Origin: Flavobacteriaceae bacterium
GTDB taxonomy: Bacteria > Bacteroidota > Bacteroidia > Flavobacteriales > Flavobacteriaceae
Direction: 5' to 3'
DNA: 12,495 nucleotides
NCBI GenBank assembly: GCA_947482805.1
Contig: CANKLK010000055.1
Span: 1-12,495 of the forward strand
In this document: positions 4,861 to 12,495 of the stretch, in pieces
Layout: each line of letters begins with the position of its first letter
How positions within the stretch are numbered: the first letter of the stretch is position 1
Translations under genes and position numbers: made by a program
Notes under the pieces: model-generated
Told to the model about the DNA's origin: nothing
The model's input: only the letters and a program-made list of their open reading frames with translations
The model's database searches: none

Positions 4861-7800
4861 ATGATAACAAATCAGACTGAAAGATTGAATTTTGCCTCTA
4901 CTAAAAACATTCCTCAATATCCAGATTTTCTAGATGTTCAGGTAAAATCTTTTCAAGATTTCTTCCAATTGGAAACCAAATCAGACGAGAGAGGCAACGA
5001 AGGGTTATACAACACCTTCATGGAAAACTTTCCAATTACCGATACAAGAAATCAATTTGTATTGGAATTCTTAGATTATTTTGTTGACCCACCACGTTAC
5101 ACTATTCAAGAGTGTATCGAAAGAGGTTTAACATATAGTGTGCCTTTAAAAGCACGTCTAAAACTTTATTGTACAGATCCGGAGCACGAGGATTTTGAAA
5201 CAATTGTTCAGGATGTTTATCTTGGAACAATTCCTTACATGACACCAAGCGGAACCTTTGTAATCAATGGTGCTGAGCGTGTGGTTGTTTCTCAATTACA
5301 CCGTTCGCCTGGAGTTTTCTTCGGTCAAAGTTTCCATGCTAATGGTACTAAGTTATATTCTGCCAGAGTAATTCCTTTTAAAGGATCTTGGATTGAATTT
5401 GCAACGGATATCAATAGCGTAATGTATGCTTATATTGATAGAAAGAAAAAATTACCTGTAACTACTTTATTCCGTGCCATTGGTTTCGAAAGAGATAAGG
5501 ATATCCTTGAGATTTTCGACCTTGCAGAGGAAATTAAAGTATCTAAAACAGGACTTAAAAAATATATCGGTAGAAAATTAGCTGCGAGAGTATTGAATAC
5601 TTGGCACGAAGATTTCGTGGATGAAGATTCAGGTGAAGTAGTTTCTATCGAACGTAACGAAATTATCCTTGATAGAGATACCATTATCGATAAAGATAAT
5701 GTGGAAGAAATCATCGATTCTAACGTTAAATCTATTTTGTTGCATAAAGAAGATGCTAATCAAGGTGATTATGCCATCATTCACAATACGTTACAAAAAG
5801 ACCCAACAAACTCAGAAAAAGAAGCCGTTGAGCATATTTACAGACAATTGCGTAATGCAGAACCGCCTGATGAAGAAACTGCTCGTGGTATTATAGATAA
5901 ATTATTCTTCTCTGACCAACGTTACAACTTAGGTGAAGTAGGTCGTTACAGAATGAACAAAAAACTTGGTTTAGATATTCCAATGGAAAAGCAAGTGCTT
6001 ACCAAAGAAGATATCATCACCATTGTAAAATATTTGATTGAGTTAATCAATGCGAAAGCTGATATTGATGATATCGATCACTTATCAAACCGTCGTGTTA
6101 GAACAGTTGGAGAACAATTGTCACAACAATTCGGTGTTGGTTTAGCACGTATGGCCAGAACTATTCGTGAGAGAATGAACGTGAGAGATAACGAGGTGTT
6201 TACACCAATCGATTTGATTAATGCAAAAACATTATCATCGGTTATCAATTCTTTCTTTGGAACAAACCAGTTATCTCAATTCATGGATCAAACAAATCCA
6301 TTAGCAGAGATTACACACAAAAGAAGATTATCAGCACTTGGACCAGGTGGACTTTCAAGAGAAAGAGCAGGATTTGAGGTACGTGACGTTCACTATACAC
6401 ACTACGGAAGACTTTGCCCAATTGAAACTCCCGAGGGACCAAATATTGGATTGATTTCTTCACTTGGTGTTTATGCTAAAGTAAACGGAATGGGATTCAT
6501 TGAAACTCCTTATCGTAAAGTTACCAATGGTGTTGTCGATTTGAATTCTACTCCTATATATTTAAGTGCAGAAGAAGAAGAAGGAAAAATGATTGCTCAA
6601 GCAAACATCGTAATGGATGCTAAAGGAAAAATTACGGCTGACAAAGTTATTGCGCGTGAAGAAGGTGATTTCCCGGTAGTTGATCCAAATCAAGTTCATT
6701 ATACTGACGTTGCGCCTAACCAAATCGCATCGATTTCAGCATCTTTAATCCCTTTCCTTGAACATGATGATGCGAACCGTGCATTGATGGGATCAAACAT
6801 GATGCGTCAGGCTGTACCATTGTTACGTCCTGAAGCACCAATCGTTGGAACTGGTTTAGAGCGTCAAGTAGCTTCTGATTCAAGAGTATTGATTAACGCT
6901 GAAGGAGATGGAACTGTTGAATATGTTGATGCTAATATGATTACTATCAAATACGACAGAACTGAAGCAGAAAGAATGGTAAGTTTTGAATCGGATGAAA
7001 AAACATACCAATTAATCAAATTTAGAAAAACGAATCAAAGTACGTCTATCAACCTGAAACCTATCGTTAGAAAAGGGGACAGAGTTAAGTTAGGTCAAGT
7101 ACTTTGTGAAGGATATGCAACACAAAACGGAGAGTTAGCTTTAGGTAGAAACCTTAAAGTTGCCTTTATGCCTTGGAAAGGGTATAACTTCGAGGATGCA
7201 ATCGTGATTTCTGAAAAAGTAGTTCGTGATGATATTTTCACTTCTATCCACGTTGATGATTATTCTTTAGAAGTTAGAGATACAAAATTAGGTAACGAAG
7301 AGTTGACTAATGATATTCCTAATGTTTCGGAAGAAGCAACTAAAGACTTGGATGAAAATGGAATGATTAGAATTGGTGCCGAAGTAAAACCTGGCGACAT
7401 CCTAATCGGAAAAATTACGCCAAAAGGAGAATCAGATCCAACTCCGGAAGAAAAACTTTTAAGAGCAATCTTCGGAGATAAAGCAGGTGATGTGAAAGAT
7501 GCTTCATTAAAAGCATCTCCTTCATTACACGGTGTAGTTTTAGATAAAAAATTATTCGCAAGAGCAGTAAAAGATAAAAAGAAAAGAACTAAGGATAAAG
7601 ATGATTTGACATCTTTGGAAATGGAATTCGAAACAAAATTTGTTGATTTAAAAGACAAATTAGTTGAGAAACTTTTTACTATCGTAAACGGAAAAACATC
7701 ACAAGGTGTAATGAATGATTTAGGTGAAGAAGTTTTGCCAAAAGGTAAAAAATACACGCTTAAAATGTTACACGCTGTTGAAGATTTCGCTCACTTAACT

Positions 7801-8673
7801 AAAGGTCAATGGGTTGCTGATGACGAGACCAATTCCCTAGTAAACGACTTAATTCATAACTACAAAATCAAGTTAAACGATTTACAAGGTGCCTTAAGAA
7901 GAGAGAAATTCACCATCACTGTTGGAGATGAATTACCAGCAGGTATCTTGAAATTGGCTAAAGTATACATCGCTAAGAAACGTAAATTGAAAGTGGGTGA
8001 TAAAATGGCGGGACGTCACGGAAACAAAGGTATTGTGGCTCGTATCGTTCGTCATGAAGATATGCCATTCCTTGAAGACGGAACTCCAGTTGATATTGTA
8101 TTGAATCCATTGGGTGTACCATCGCGTATGAACATCGGACAGATTTATGAAACGGTTCTTGGTTGGGCAGGAATGAACTTGGGTAGAAAATTTGCTACAC
8201 CAATTTTTGACGGAGCAACTTTAGAACAAATCAATGAACTAACTGATGAAGCCGGAATTCCACGTTTTGGTCATACGTATTTGTATGATGGTGGAACAGG
8301 AGAGCGTTTCCATCAAGCAGCAACTGTTGGAGTTATCTATATGTTGAAATTGGGTCACATGGTTGATGATAAAATGCACGCACGTTCTATAGGACCATAC
8401 TCTCTTATTACACAACAACCATTAGGTGGTAAAGCTCAATTTGGAGGTCAGCGTTTTGGAGAAATGGAGGTTTGGGCACTTGAAGCTTATGGAGCATCAA
8501 GCACGCTAAGAGAAATTTTGACTGTTAAATCGGATGACGTTATTGGTAGAGCCAAAACTTACGAAGCTATCGTTAAGGGAGAAACCATGCCGGAACCAGG
8601 ATTGCCAGAATCATTCAATGTATTAATGCATGAATTGAAAGGCCTTGGATTAGACATCAGATTAGAAGAATAA
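4861..8673 (+). CDS. rpoB: DNA-directed RNA polymerase subunit beta
   Basis: This 1270-residue catalytic subunit forms one side of the RNA polymerase cleft and the RNA-exit and rifampicin pockets. I chose ATG 4861 ([13 protein letters not shown]) over the TTG immediately before it, since that N-terminus is the one I recall for Flavobacterium RpoB. Landmarks in order are [20 protein letters not shown]; rifampicin cluster I, starting LSQFMDQ (471-477), with wild-type-like Gln473, Asp476, His486 and Ser491 (E. coli 513, 516, 526, 531); [23 protein letters not shown] (1048-1057), active-site lysines; [10 protein letters not shown]; and a C-terminal [16 protein letters not shown] that packs against beta'. 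The frame is intact. rpoC follows after a 99-bp repeat-filled gap, so the two are presumably co-transcribed. The 249-bp leader contains the hairpins described separately. Confidence 0.99.
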   Translation: MITNQTERLNFASTKNIPQYPDFLDVQVKSFQDFFQLETKSDERGNEGLYNTFMENFPITDTRNQFVLEFLDYFVDPPRYTIQECIERGLTYSVPLKARLKLYCTDPEHEDFETIVQDVYLGTIPYMTPSGTFVINGAERVVVSQLHRSPGVFFGQSFHANGTKLYSARVIPFKGSWIEFATDINSVMYAYIDRKKKLPVTTLFRAIGFERDKDILEIFDLAEEIKVSKTGLKKYIGRKLAARVLNTWHEDFVDEDSGEVVSIERNEIILDRDTIIDKDNVEEIIDSNVKSILLHKEDANQGDYAIIHNTLQKDPTNSEKEAVEHIYRQLRNAEPPDEETARGIIDKLFFSDQRYNLGEVGRYRMNKKLGLDIPMEKQVLTKEDIITIVKYLIELINAKADIDDIDHLSNRRVRTVGEQLSQQFGVGLARMARTIRERMNVRDNEVFTPIDLINAKTLSSVINSFFGTNQLSQFMDQTNPLAEITHKRRLSALGPGGLSRERAGFEVRDVHYTHYGRLCPIETPEGPNIGLISSLGVYAKVNGMGFIETPYRKVTNGVVDLNSTPIYLSAEEEEGKMIAQANIVMDAKGKITADKVIAREEGDFPVVDPNQVHYTDVAPNQIASISASLIPFLEHDDANRALMGSNMMRQAVPLLRPEAPIVGTGLERQVASDSRVLINAEGDGTVEYVDANMITIKYDRTEAERMVSFESDEKTYQLIKFRKTNQSTSINLKPIVRKGDRVKLGQVLCEGYATQNGELALGRNLKVAFMPWKGYNFEDAIVISEKVVRDDIFTSIHVDDYSLEVRDTKLGNEELTNDIPNVSEEATKDLDENGMIRIGAEVKPGDILIGKITPKGESDPTPEEKLLRAIFGDKAGDVKDASLKASPSLHGVVLDKKLFARAVKDKKKRTKDKDDLTSLEMEFETKFVDLKDKLVEKLFTIVNGKTSQGVMNDLGEEVLPKGKKYTLKMLHAVEDFAHLTKGQWVADDETNSLVNDLIHNYKIKLNDLQGALRREKFTITVGDELPAGILKLAKVYIAKKRKLKVGDKMAGRHGNKGIVARIVRHEDMPFLEDGTPVDIVLNPLGVPSRMNIGQIYETVLGWAGMNLGRKFATPIFDGATLEQINELTDEAGIPRFGHTYLYDGGTGERFHQAATVGVIYMLKLGHMVDDKMHARSIGPYSLITQQPLGGKAQFGGQRFGEMEVWALEAYGASSTLREILTVKSDDVIGRAKTYEAIVKGETMPEPGLPESFNVLMHELKGLGLDIRLEE

Positions 8674-8675
8674 AT

Positions 8676-8735
8676 AGTTTTCAGTAGCAGTCTCAGTTTT
8701 CAGATTACTGTTAACTGCGACTGCAAACTGCGACT
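8676..8735. repeat. Short direct repeats folding into a long hairpin between rpoB and rpoC
   Basis: AGTTTTCAG occurs at 8676-8684 and 8695-8703. AACTGCGACT occurs at 8713-8722 and 8726-8735. GCAGTCTCAGTT (8687-8698) pairs with AACTGCGACTGC (8713-8724) with one mismatch, and CAG/CTG pairs again within the loop. No T-tract follows on the + strand, where the next bases are TTAAAAAAA. The rest of the gap (8736-8772) is A/T-rich leader for rpoC. The ACTG/CAGT-rich composition differs sharply from the neighbouring genes and suggests an intergenic repeat family. Confidence 0.75.
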
Positions 8736-8772
8736 TAAAAAAATAATTTCAATAATATCAATAGTAAAAACT

Positions 8773-11700
8773 ATGATGAATAATAGAAATAATAGAGATC
8801 CTAAAAATGCCATCAAGAGATTTGACAGAATTTCAATTGGATTAGCGTCTCCAGAATCTATCTTGGCGGAGTCAAGAGGAGAGGTTCTAAAACCAGAAAC
8901 AATCAATTATAGAACTCACAAACCAGAACGTGATGGTCTTTTCTGCGAGCGAATCTTCGGTCCGGTAAAAGATTTTGAATGTGCTTGTGGAAAATACAAA
9001 AGAATCCGTTATAAAGGAATCGTTTGTGACCGTTGTGGTGTTGAAGTTACAGAGAAAAAAGTGCGTCGTGATAGAGTAGGACACATCAACCTTGTTGTGC
9101 CAATTGCTCATATCTGGTACTTCCGTTCTTTGCCTAACAAAATCGGATACATTCTTGGCTTGCCGTCTAAGAAATTAGATATGATTATTTACTACGAAAG
9201 ATACGTAGTAATTCAAGCAGGTATAGCTGTAAATGCTGAAAGCGAACCATTACAAAGATTGGACTTCTTAACAGAAGAAGAATACTTGAACATTCTTGAT
9301 TCTCTTCCACAAGACAATCAATATTTAGATGATTTCGATCCTAATAAATTCGTTGCCAAAATGGGAGCTGAGTGTATTATGGATTTATTAGCAAGAACCG
9401 ATTTGAATGCATTGTCATACGAATTGCGTCACGCTGCTAATAATGAAACGTCTAAACAAAGAAAAACAGAAGCATTAAAAAGATTGCAAGTAGTGGAATC
9501 ATTCCGTGATTCAAATCAAAACAGAGAAAATCGTCCTGAATGGATGATTATGAAAGTAGTTCCGGTTATTCCGCCAGAATTGCGTCCGTTGGTGCCACTT
9601 GATGGTGGTCGTTTTGCTACTTCCGATTTGAATGATTTATACAGAAGAGTTATCATCCGTAACAATCGTTTAAAAAGATTGATGGAGATTAAAGCTCCAG
9701 AAGTTATCTTAAGAAACGAAAAACGTATGTTGCAAGAATCAGTAGATTCCTTATTTGACAACACACGTAAAGCTTCTGCTGTAAAAACAGAATCAAACAG
9801 ACCATTAAAATCACTTTCGGATTCTTTGAAAGGAAAACAAGGTCGTTTCCGTCAAAACTTATTAGGAAAACGTGTGGATTATTCTGCTCGTTCGGTAATT
9901 GTTGTTGGACCAGAAATGAAATTGTTCGAATGTGGTTTGCCTAAAGATATGGCTGCTGAACTATACAAACCATTCGTTATTCGTAAGTTAATCGAAAGGG
10001 GAATTGTTAAAACAGTGAAGTCGGCTAAGAAAATAATCGACAAAAAAGAGCCAGTAGTTTGGGATATCCTTGAGAATGTAATCAAAGGACATCCTGTAAT
10101 GCTAAACCGTGCTCCTACGTTACACAGATTAGGAATCCAAGCATTCCAACCAAAACTTATTGAAGGAAAAGCAATCCAATTGCACCCATTAGTTTGTACG
10201 GCGTTTAACGCGGATTTTGATGGTGACCAGATGGCGGTTCACTTGCCTTTAGGGCCAGAAGCTATTTTGGAATGTCAATTGTTAATGTTGGCTTCTCACA
10301 ATATCCTTAACCCTGCTAATGGTGCGCCAATTACGGTTCCATCTCAGGACATGGTTTTGGGTCTGTATTATATGACCAAAGAAAGATTATCAACTCCGGA
10401 ACACAAAATTTTAGGAGAAGGATTAGTTTTCTATTCGGCAGAAGAAGTAAATATTGCTTTGAATGAAGGAAGATTAGAATTGAATGCTCGCGTAAAAGTG
10501 CGTGCAAAAGATTTTAATGAAAATGGCGAATTGGTATATAAAATTATACAAACTACTGCAGGTAGAGTGCTATTCAACGAAGTAGTTCCGCCAGCAGCAG
10601 GATATATCAATGAAGTATTGACTAAAAAATCGTTGCGTGACATTATCGGAAAAATCCTTGCAGTAACAGATGTTCCTACAACGGCAGCTTTCCTTGATGA
10701 AATGAAAGATATGGGATATAAATTCGCCTTCAAAGGTGGTTTATCATTCTCATTAGGAGATATTAGAATTCCGGAACAAAAAACACAATTGATTGCTGAT
10801 GCACGTGTTCAGGTAGAAGGAATTTCTATGAACTATAACATGGGTCTTATTACCAATAACGAACGTTACAACCAAGTTATTGATATCTGGACTTCAGCCA
10901 ATGCGCAATTGACAGAATTAGCAATGAAAAACATTAGAGAAGACCAACAAGGTTTCAACTCGGTGTATATGATGCTTGACTCTGGAGCAAGGGGTTCTAA
11001 AGAACAAATTCGTCAGTTAACTGGTATGCGTGGTTTGATGGCTAAGCCAAAAAAATCTACCGCTGGTGGTGGTGAAATTATTGAAAACCCAATTCTTTCT
11101 AACTTTAAAGAAGGTCTATCTATCTTAGAATACTTTATTTCTACTCACGGTGCGCGTAAAGGATTAGCGGATACTGCTTTGAAAACGGCTGATGCCGGTT
11201 ACTTGACCCGTAGATTACATGACGTTTCTCAAGACGTGATTGTAAACTCTGTAGATTGTGGTACCTTAAGAGGAATTGATGTTTCTGCCTTAAAGAAAAA
11301 CGAAGAAATCGTTGAAACTTTAGGTGAAAGAATCTTAGGACGTGTTGCATTGCAAGATGTAATTAACCCGTTGAACAACGAAGTATTAGTTCACTCTGGT
11401 GAGCAAATTACCGAAGCTATAATGAAGGTCATAGAAGGATCACCAATCGAAAGAGTAGATGTTCGTTCTCCTTTAACTTGTGAAGCTAAAAAAGGGATTT
11501 GTGCTAAATGTTACGGTAGAAACTTAGCTACCGGAAAAATGACTCAAAGAGGTGAAGCAGTTGGAGTAATCGCTGCTCAGTCTATTGGTGAGCCAGGAAC
11601 ACAGTTAACACTTCGTACTTTCCACGTTGGTGGAGTTGCAGGTGGCGTTTCTGAAGAATCTACTATTGTAGCAAGATTTGGAGGAAAACTTGAAATAGAA

Positions 11701-12495
11701 GATTTAAAAACCGTAGTTGGAGAAGATGCTGACGGGAAAAAAGTGGATATCGTTGTTTCTCGTTCAACGGAATTGAAGTTAGTTGATACTAGAACAGGAA
11801 TTCTATTAAGTACACATAACATTCCTTATGGTTCTGTTATTAGTGTAAAAGATGGTGATACCGTTGAAAAAGGTGCTATTATTTGTAAGTGGGATCCTTA
11901 TAATGGAGTAATCGTTTCTGAATTTACCGGAAAAATCGCTTATGAAGATTTAGAGCAAGGGCAATCATTCCAAGTGGAGATAGATGAGCAAACAGGTTTC
12001 CAGGAAAAAGTAATTTCGGAAGGAAGAAACAAAAAATTAATCCCAACCTTATTGGTTTATGGTAAAGACGGTGAATTAATCCGTTCTTATAACTTACCGG
12101 TTGGCGCTCACCTTATGGTTGAAGACGGAGAGAAAATTAAAGCAGGTAAAATCCTTGTAAAAATTCCTCGTCGTTCTTCAAAAGCTGGAGATATCACAGG
12201 AGGTTTGCCAAGAATTACCGAGTTGTTAGAAGCTCGTAATCCTTCAAACCCAGCGGTAGTGTCTGAAATTGATGGTGTTGTTTCATTCGGAAAAATTAAA
12301 AGAGGTAACCGTGAGATTGTAATCGAATCTAAGTTTGGTGAGGTTAAGAAATACCTAGTGAAATTATCAAGTCAAATCCTGGTTCAGGAAAATGACTTCG
12401 TAAAAGCGGGTGTGCCTTTATCAGATGGCGCTATTACACCAGAAGATATCTTGAGAATTCAGGGACCATCTGCTGTTCAACAGTATTTGGTTAAC
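8773..12495 (+). CDS. rpoC: DNA-directed RNA polymerase subunit beta' (3' end beyond the window)
   Basis: The frame is open for 1241 codons to the last base; the family length in this group is about 1430, so roughly 190 C-terminal residues are missing. It makes the catalytic centre and clamp of RNA polymerase. The N-terminal zinc ribbon has Cys70, Cys72, Cys85 and Cys88. The absolutely conserved NADFDGDQ (479-486) holds the Mg-binding Asp481, Asp483 and Asp485. The bridge helix lies at about 784-818 ([18 protein letters not shown]). The second zinc site uses Cys829, Cys903, Cys910 and Cys913. The trigger loop region reads [13 protein letters not shown], with His951 aligning to E. coli His936. 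The ATG at 8773 is doubled (ATGATG), so 8776 is an equally possible start. No frameshift or missing catalytic residue is seen. Confidence 0.98.
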   Translation, partial: MMNNRNNRDPKNAIKRFDRISIGLASPESILAESRGEVLKPETINYRTHKPERDGLFCERIFGPVKDFECACGKYKRIRYKGIVCDRCGVEVTEKKVRRDRVGHINLVVPIAHIWYFRSLPNKIGYILGLPSKKLDMIIYYERYVVIQAGIAVNAESEPLQRLDFLTEEEYLNILDSLPQDNQYLDDFDPNKFVAKMGAECIMDLLARTDLNALSYELRHAANNETSKQRKTEALKRLQVVESFRDSNQNRENRPEWMIMKVVPVIPPELRPLVPLDGGRFATSDLNDLYRRVIIRNNRLKRLMEIKAPEVILRNEKRMLQESVDSLFDNTRKASAVKTESNRPLKSLSDSLKGKQGRFRQNLLGKRVDYSARSVIVVGPEMKLFECGLPKDMAAELYKPFVIRKLIERGIVKTVKSAKKIIDKKEPVVWDILENVIKGHPVMLNRAPTLHRLGIQAFQPKLIEGKAIQLHPLVCTAFNADFDGDQMAVHLPLGPEAILECQLLMLASHNILNPANGAPITVPSQDMVLGLYYMTKERLSTPEHKILGEGLVFYSAEEVNIALNEGRLELNARVKVRAKDFNENGELVYKIIQTTAGRVLFNEVVPPAAGYINEVLTKKSLRDIIGKILAVTDVPTTAAFLDEMKDMGYKFAFKGGLSFSLGDIRIPEQKTQLIADARVQVEGISMNYNMGLITNNERYNQVIDIWTSANAQLTELAMKNIREDQQGFNSVYMMLDSGARGSKEQIRQLTGMRGLMAKPKKSTAGGGEIIENPILSNFKEGLSILEYFISTHGARKGLADTALKTADAGYLTRRLHDVSQDVIVNSVDCGTLRGIDVSALKKNEEIVETLGERILGRVALQDVINPLNNEVLVHSGEQITEAIMKVIEGSPIERVDVRSPLTCEAKKGICAKCYGRNLATGKMTQRGEAVGVIAAQSIGEPGTQLTLRTFHVGGVAGGVSEESTIVARFGGKLEIEDLKTVVGEDADGKKVDIVVSRSTELKLVDTRTGILLSTHNIPYGSVISVKDGDTVEKGAIICKWDPYNGVIVSEFTGKIAYEDLEQGQSFQVEIDEQTGFQEKVISEGRNKKLIPTLLVYGKDGELIRSYNLPVGAHLMVEDGEKIKAGKILVKIPRRSSKAGDITGGLPRITELLEARNPSNPAVVSEIDGVVSFGKIKRGNREIVIESKFGEVKKYLVKLSSQILVQENDFVKAGVPLSDGAITPEDILRIQGPSAVQQYLVN

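Noticed and set aside
7260..7757. Open frame of 165 codons on the - strand inside rpoB
   Set aside because: Serine/phenylalanine-rich composition typical of the complement of a Lys/Glu/Asp-rich coding region; no motif seen.

Overview
The window is a core chromosomal segment from a member of the Bacteroidota, almost certainly a Flavobacterium or close relative. The reasons are the AT-rich sequence with A/T-rich leaders lacking Shine-Dalgarno motifs, and EF-Tu, RpoB and RpoC sequences that closely match what I recall for that genus. The order is the classical translation/transcription cluster: tRNA-Thr, tuf, tRNA-Trp, secE, nusG, rplK, rplA, rplJ, rplL, rpoB, rpoC. Every gene is on the + strand. 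rpoC is open to the last base and is cut by the window edge.

Layout. Bases 1-223 contain no gene but are structured: a 39-bp direct repeat present twice (36/39 identical), each copy carrying a palindrome, plus two further predicted hairpins. tRNA-Thr(GGT) and tuf follow. A 17-bp perfect hairpin ends the tuf unit, and tRNA-Trp(CCA) starts only about a dozen bases later, running into secE and nusG. A 65-bp leader with a bulged hairpin and a T6 run precedes rplK-rplA-rplJ-rplL. The 249-bp gap between rplL and rpoB holds a strong terminator-like hairpin and a second, AT-rich hairpin that reuses its T-tract. The 99-bp rpoB-rpoC gap is filled by short direct repeats that fold into a long imperfect hairpin.

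How the genes work together: tRNA-Thr, tRNA-Trp and EF-Tu feed the ribosome; L11, L1, L10 and L7/L12 build the L1 stalk and the factor-binding stalk where EF-Tu acts; SecE is part of the protein-export channel; NusG links RNA polymerase to ribosomal protein S10 and Rho; RpoB and RpoC form the polymerase active centre. The intercistronic hairpins are plausible points where stalk proteins, made in excess, are uncoupled from polymerase subunits.

I see no sign of a new multi-gene system. The coding content is ordinary housekeeping; the items worth a second look are all noncoding: the repeat element at the left edge, the rplK leader, the double hairpin before rpoB, and the repeat hairpin between rpoB and rpoC. 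All structure calls were made by eye, without folding software or database searches.
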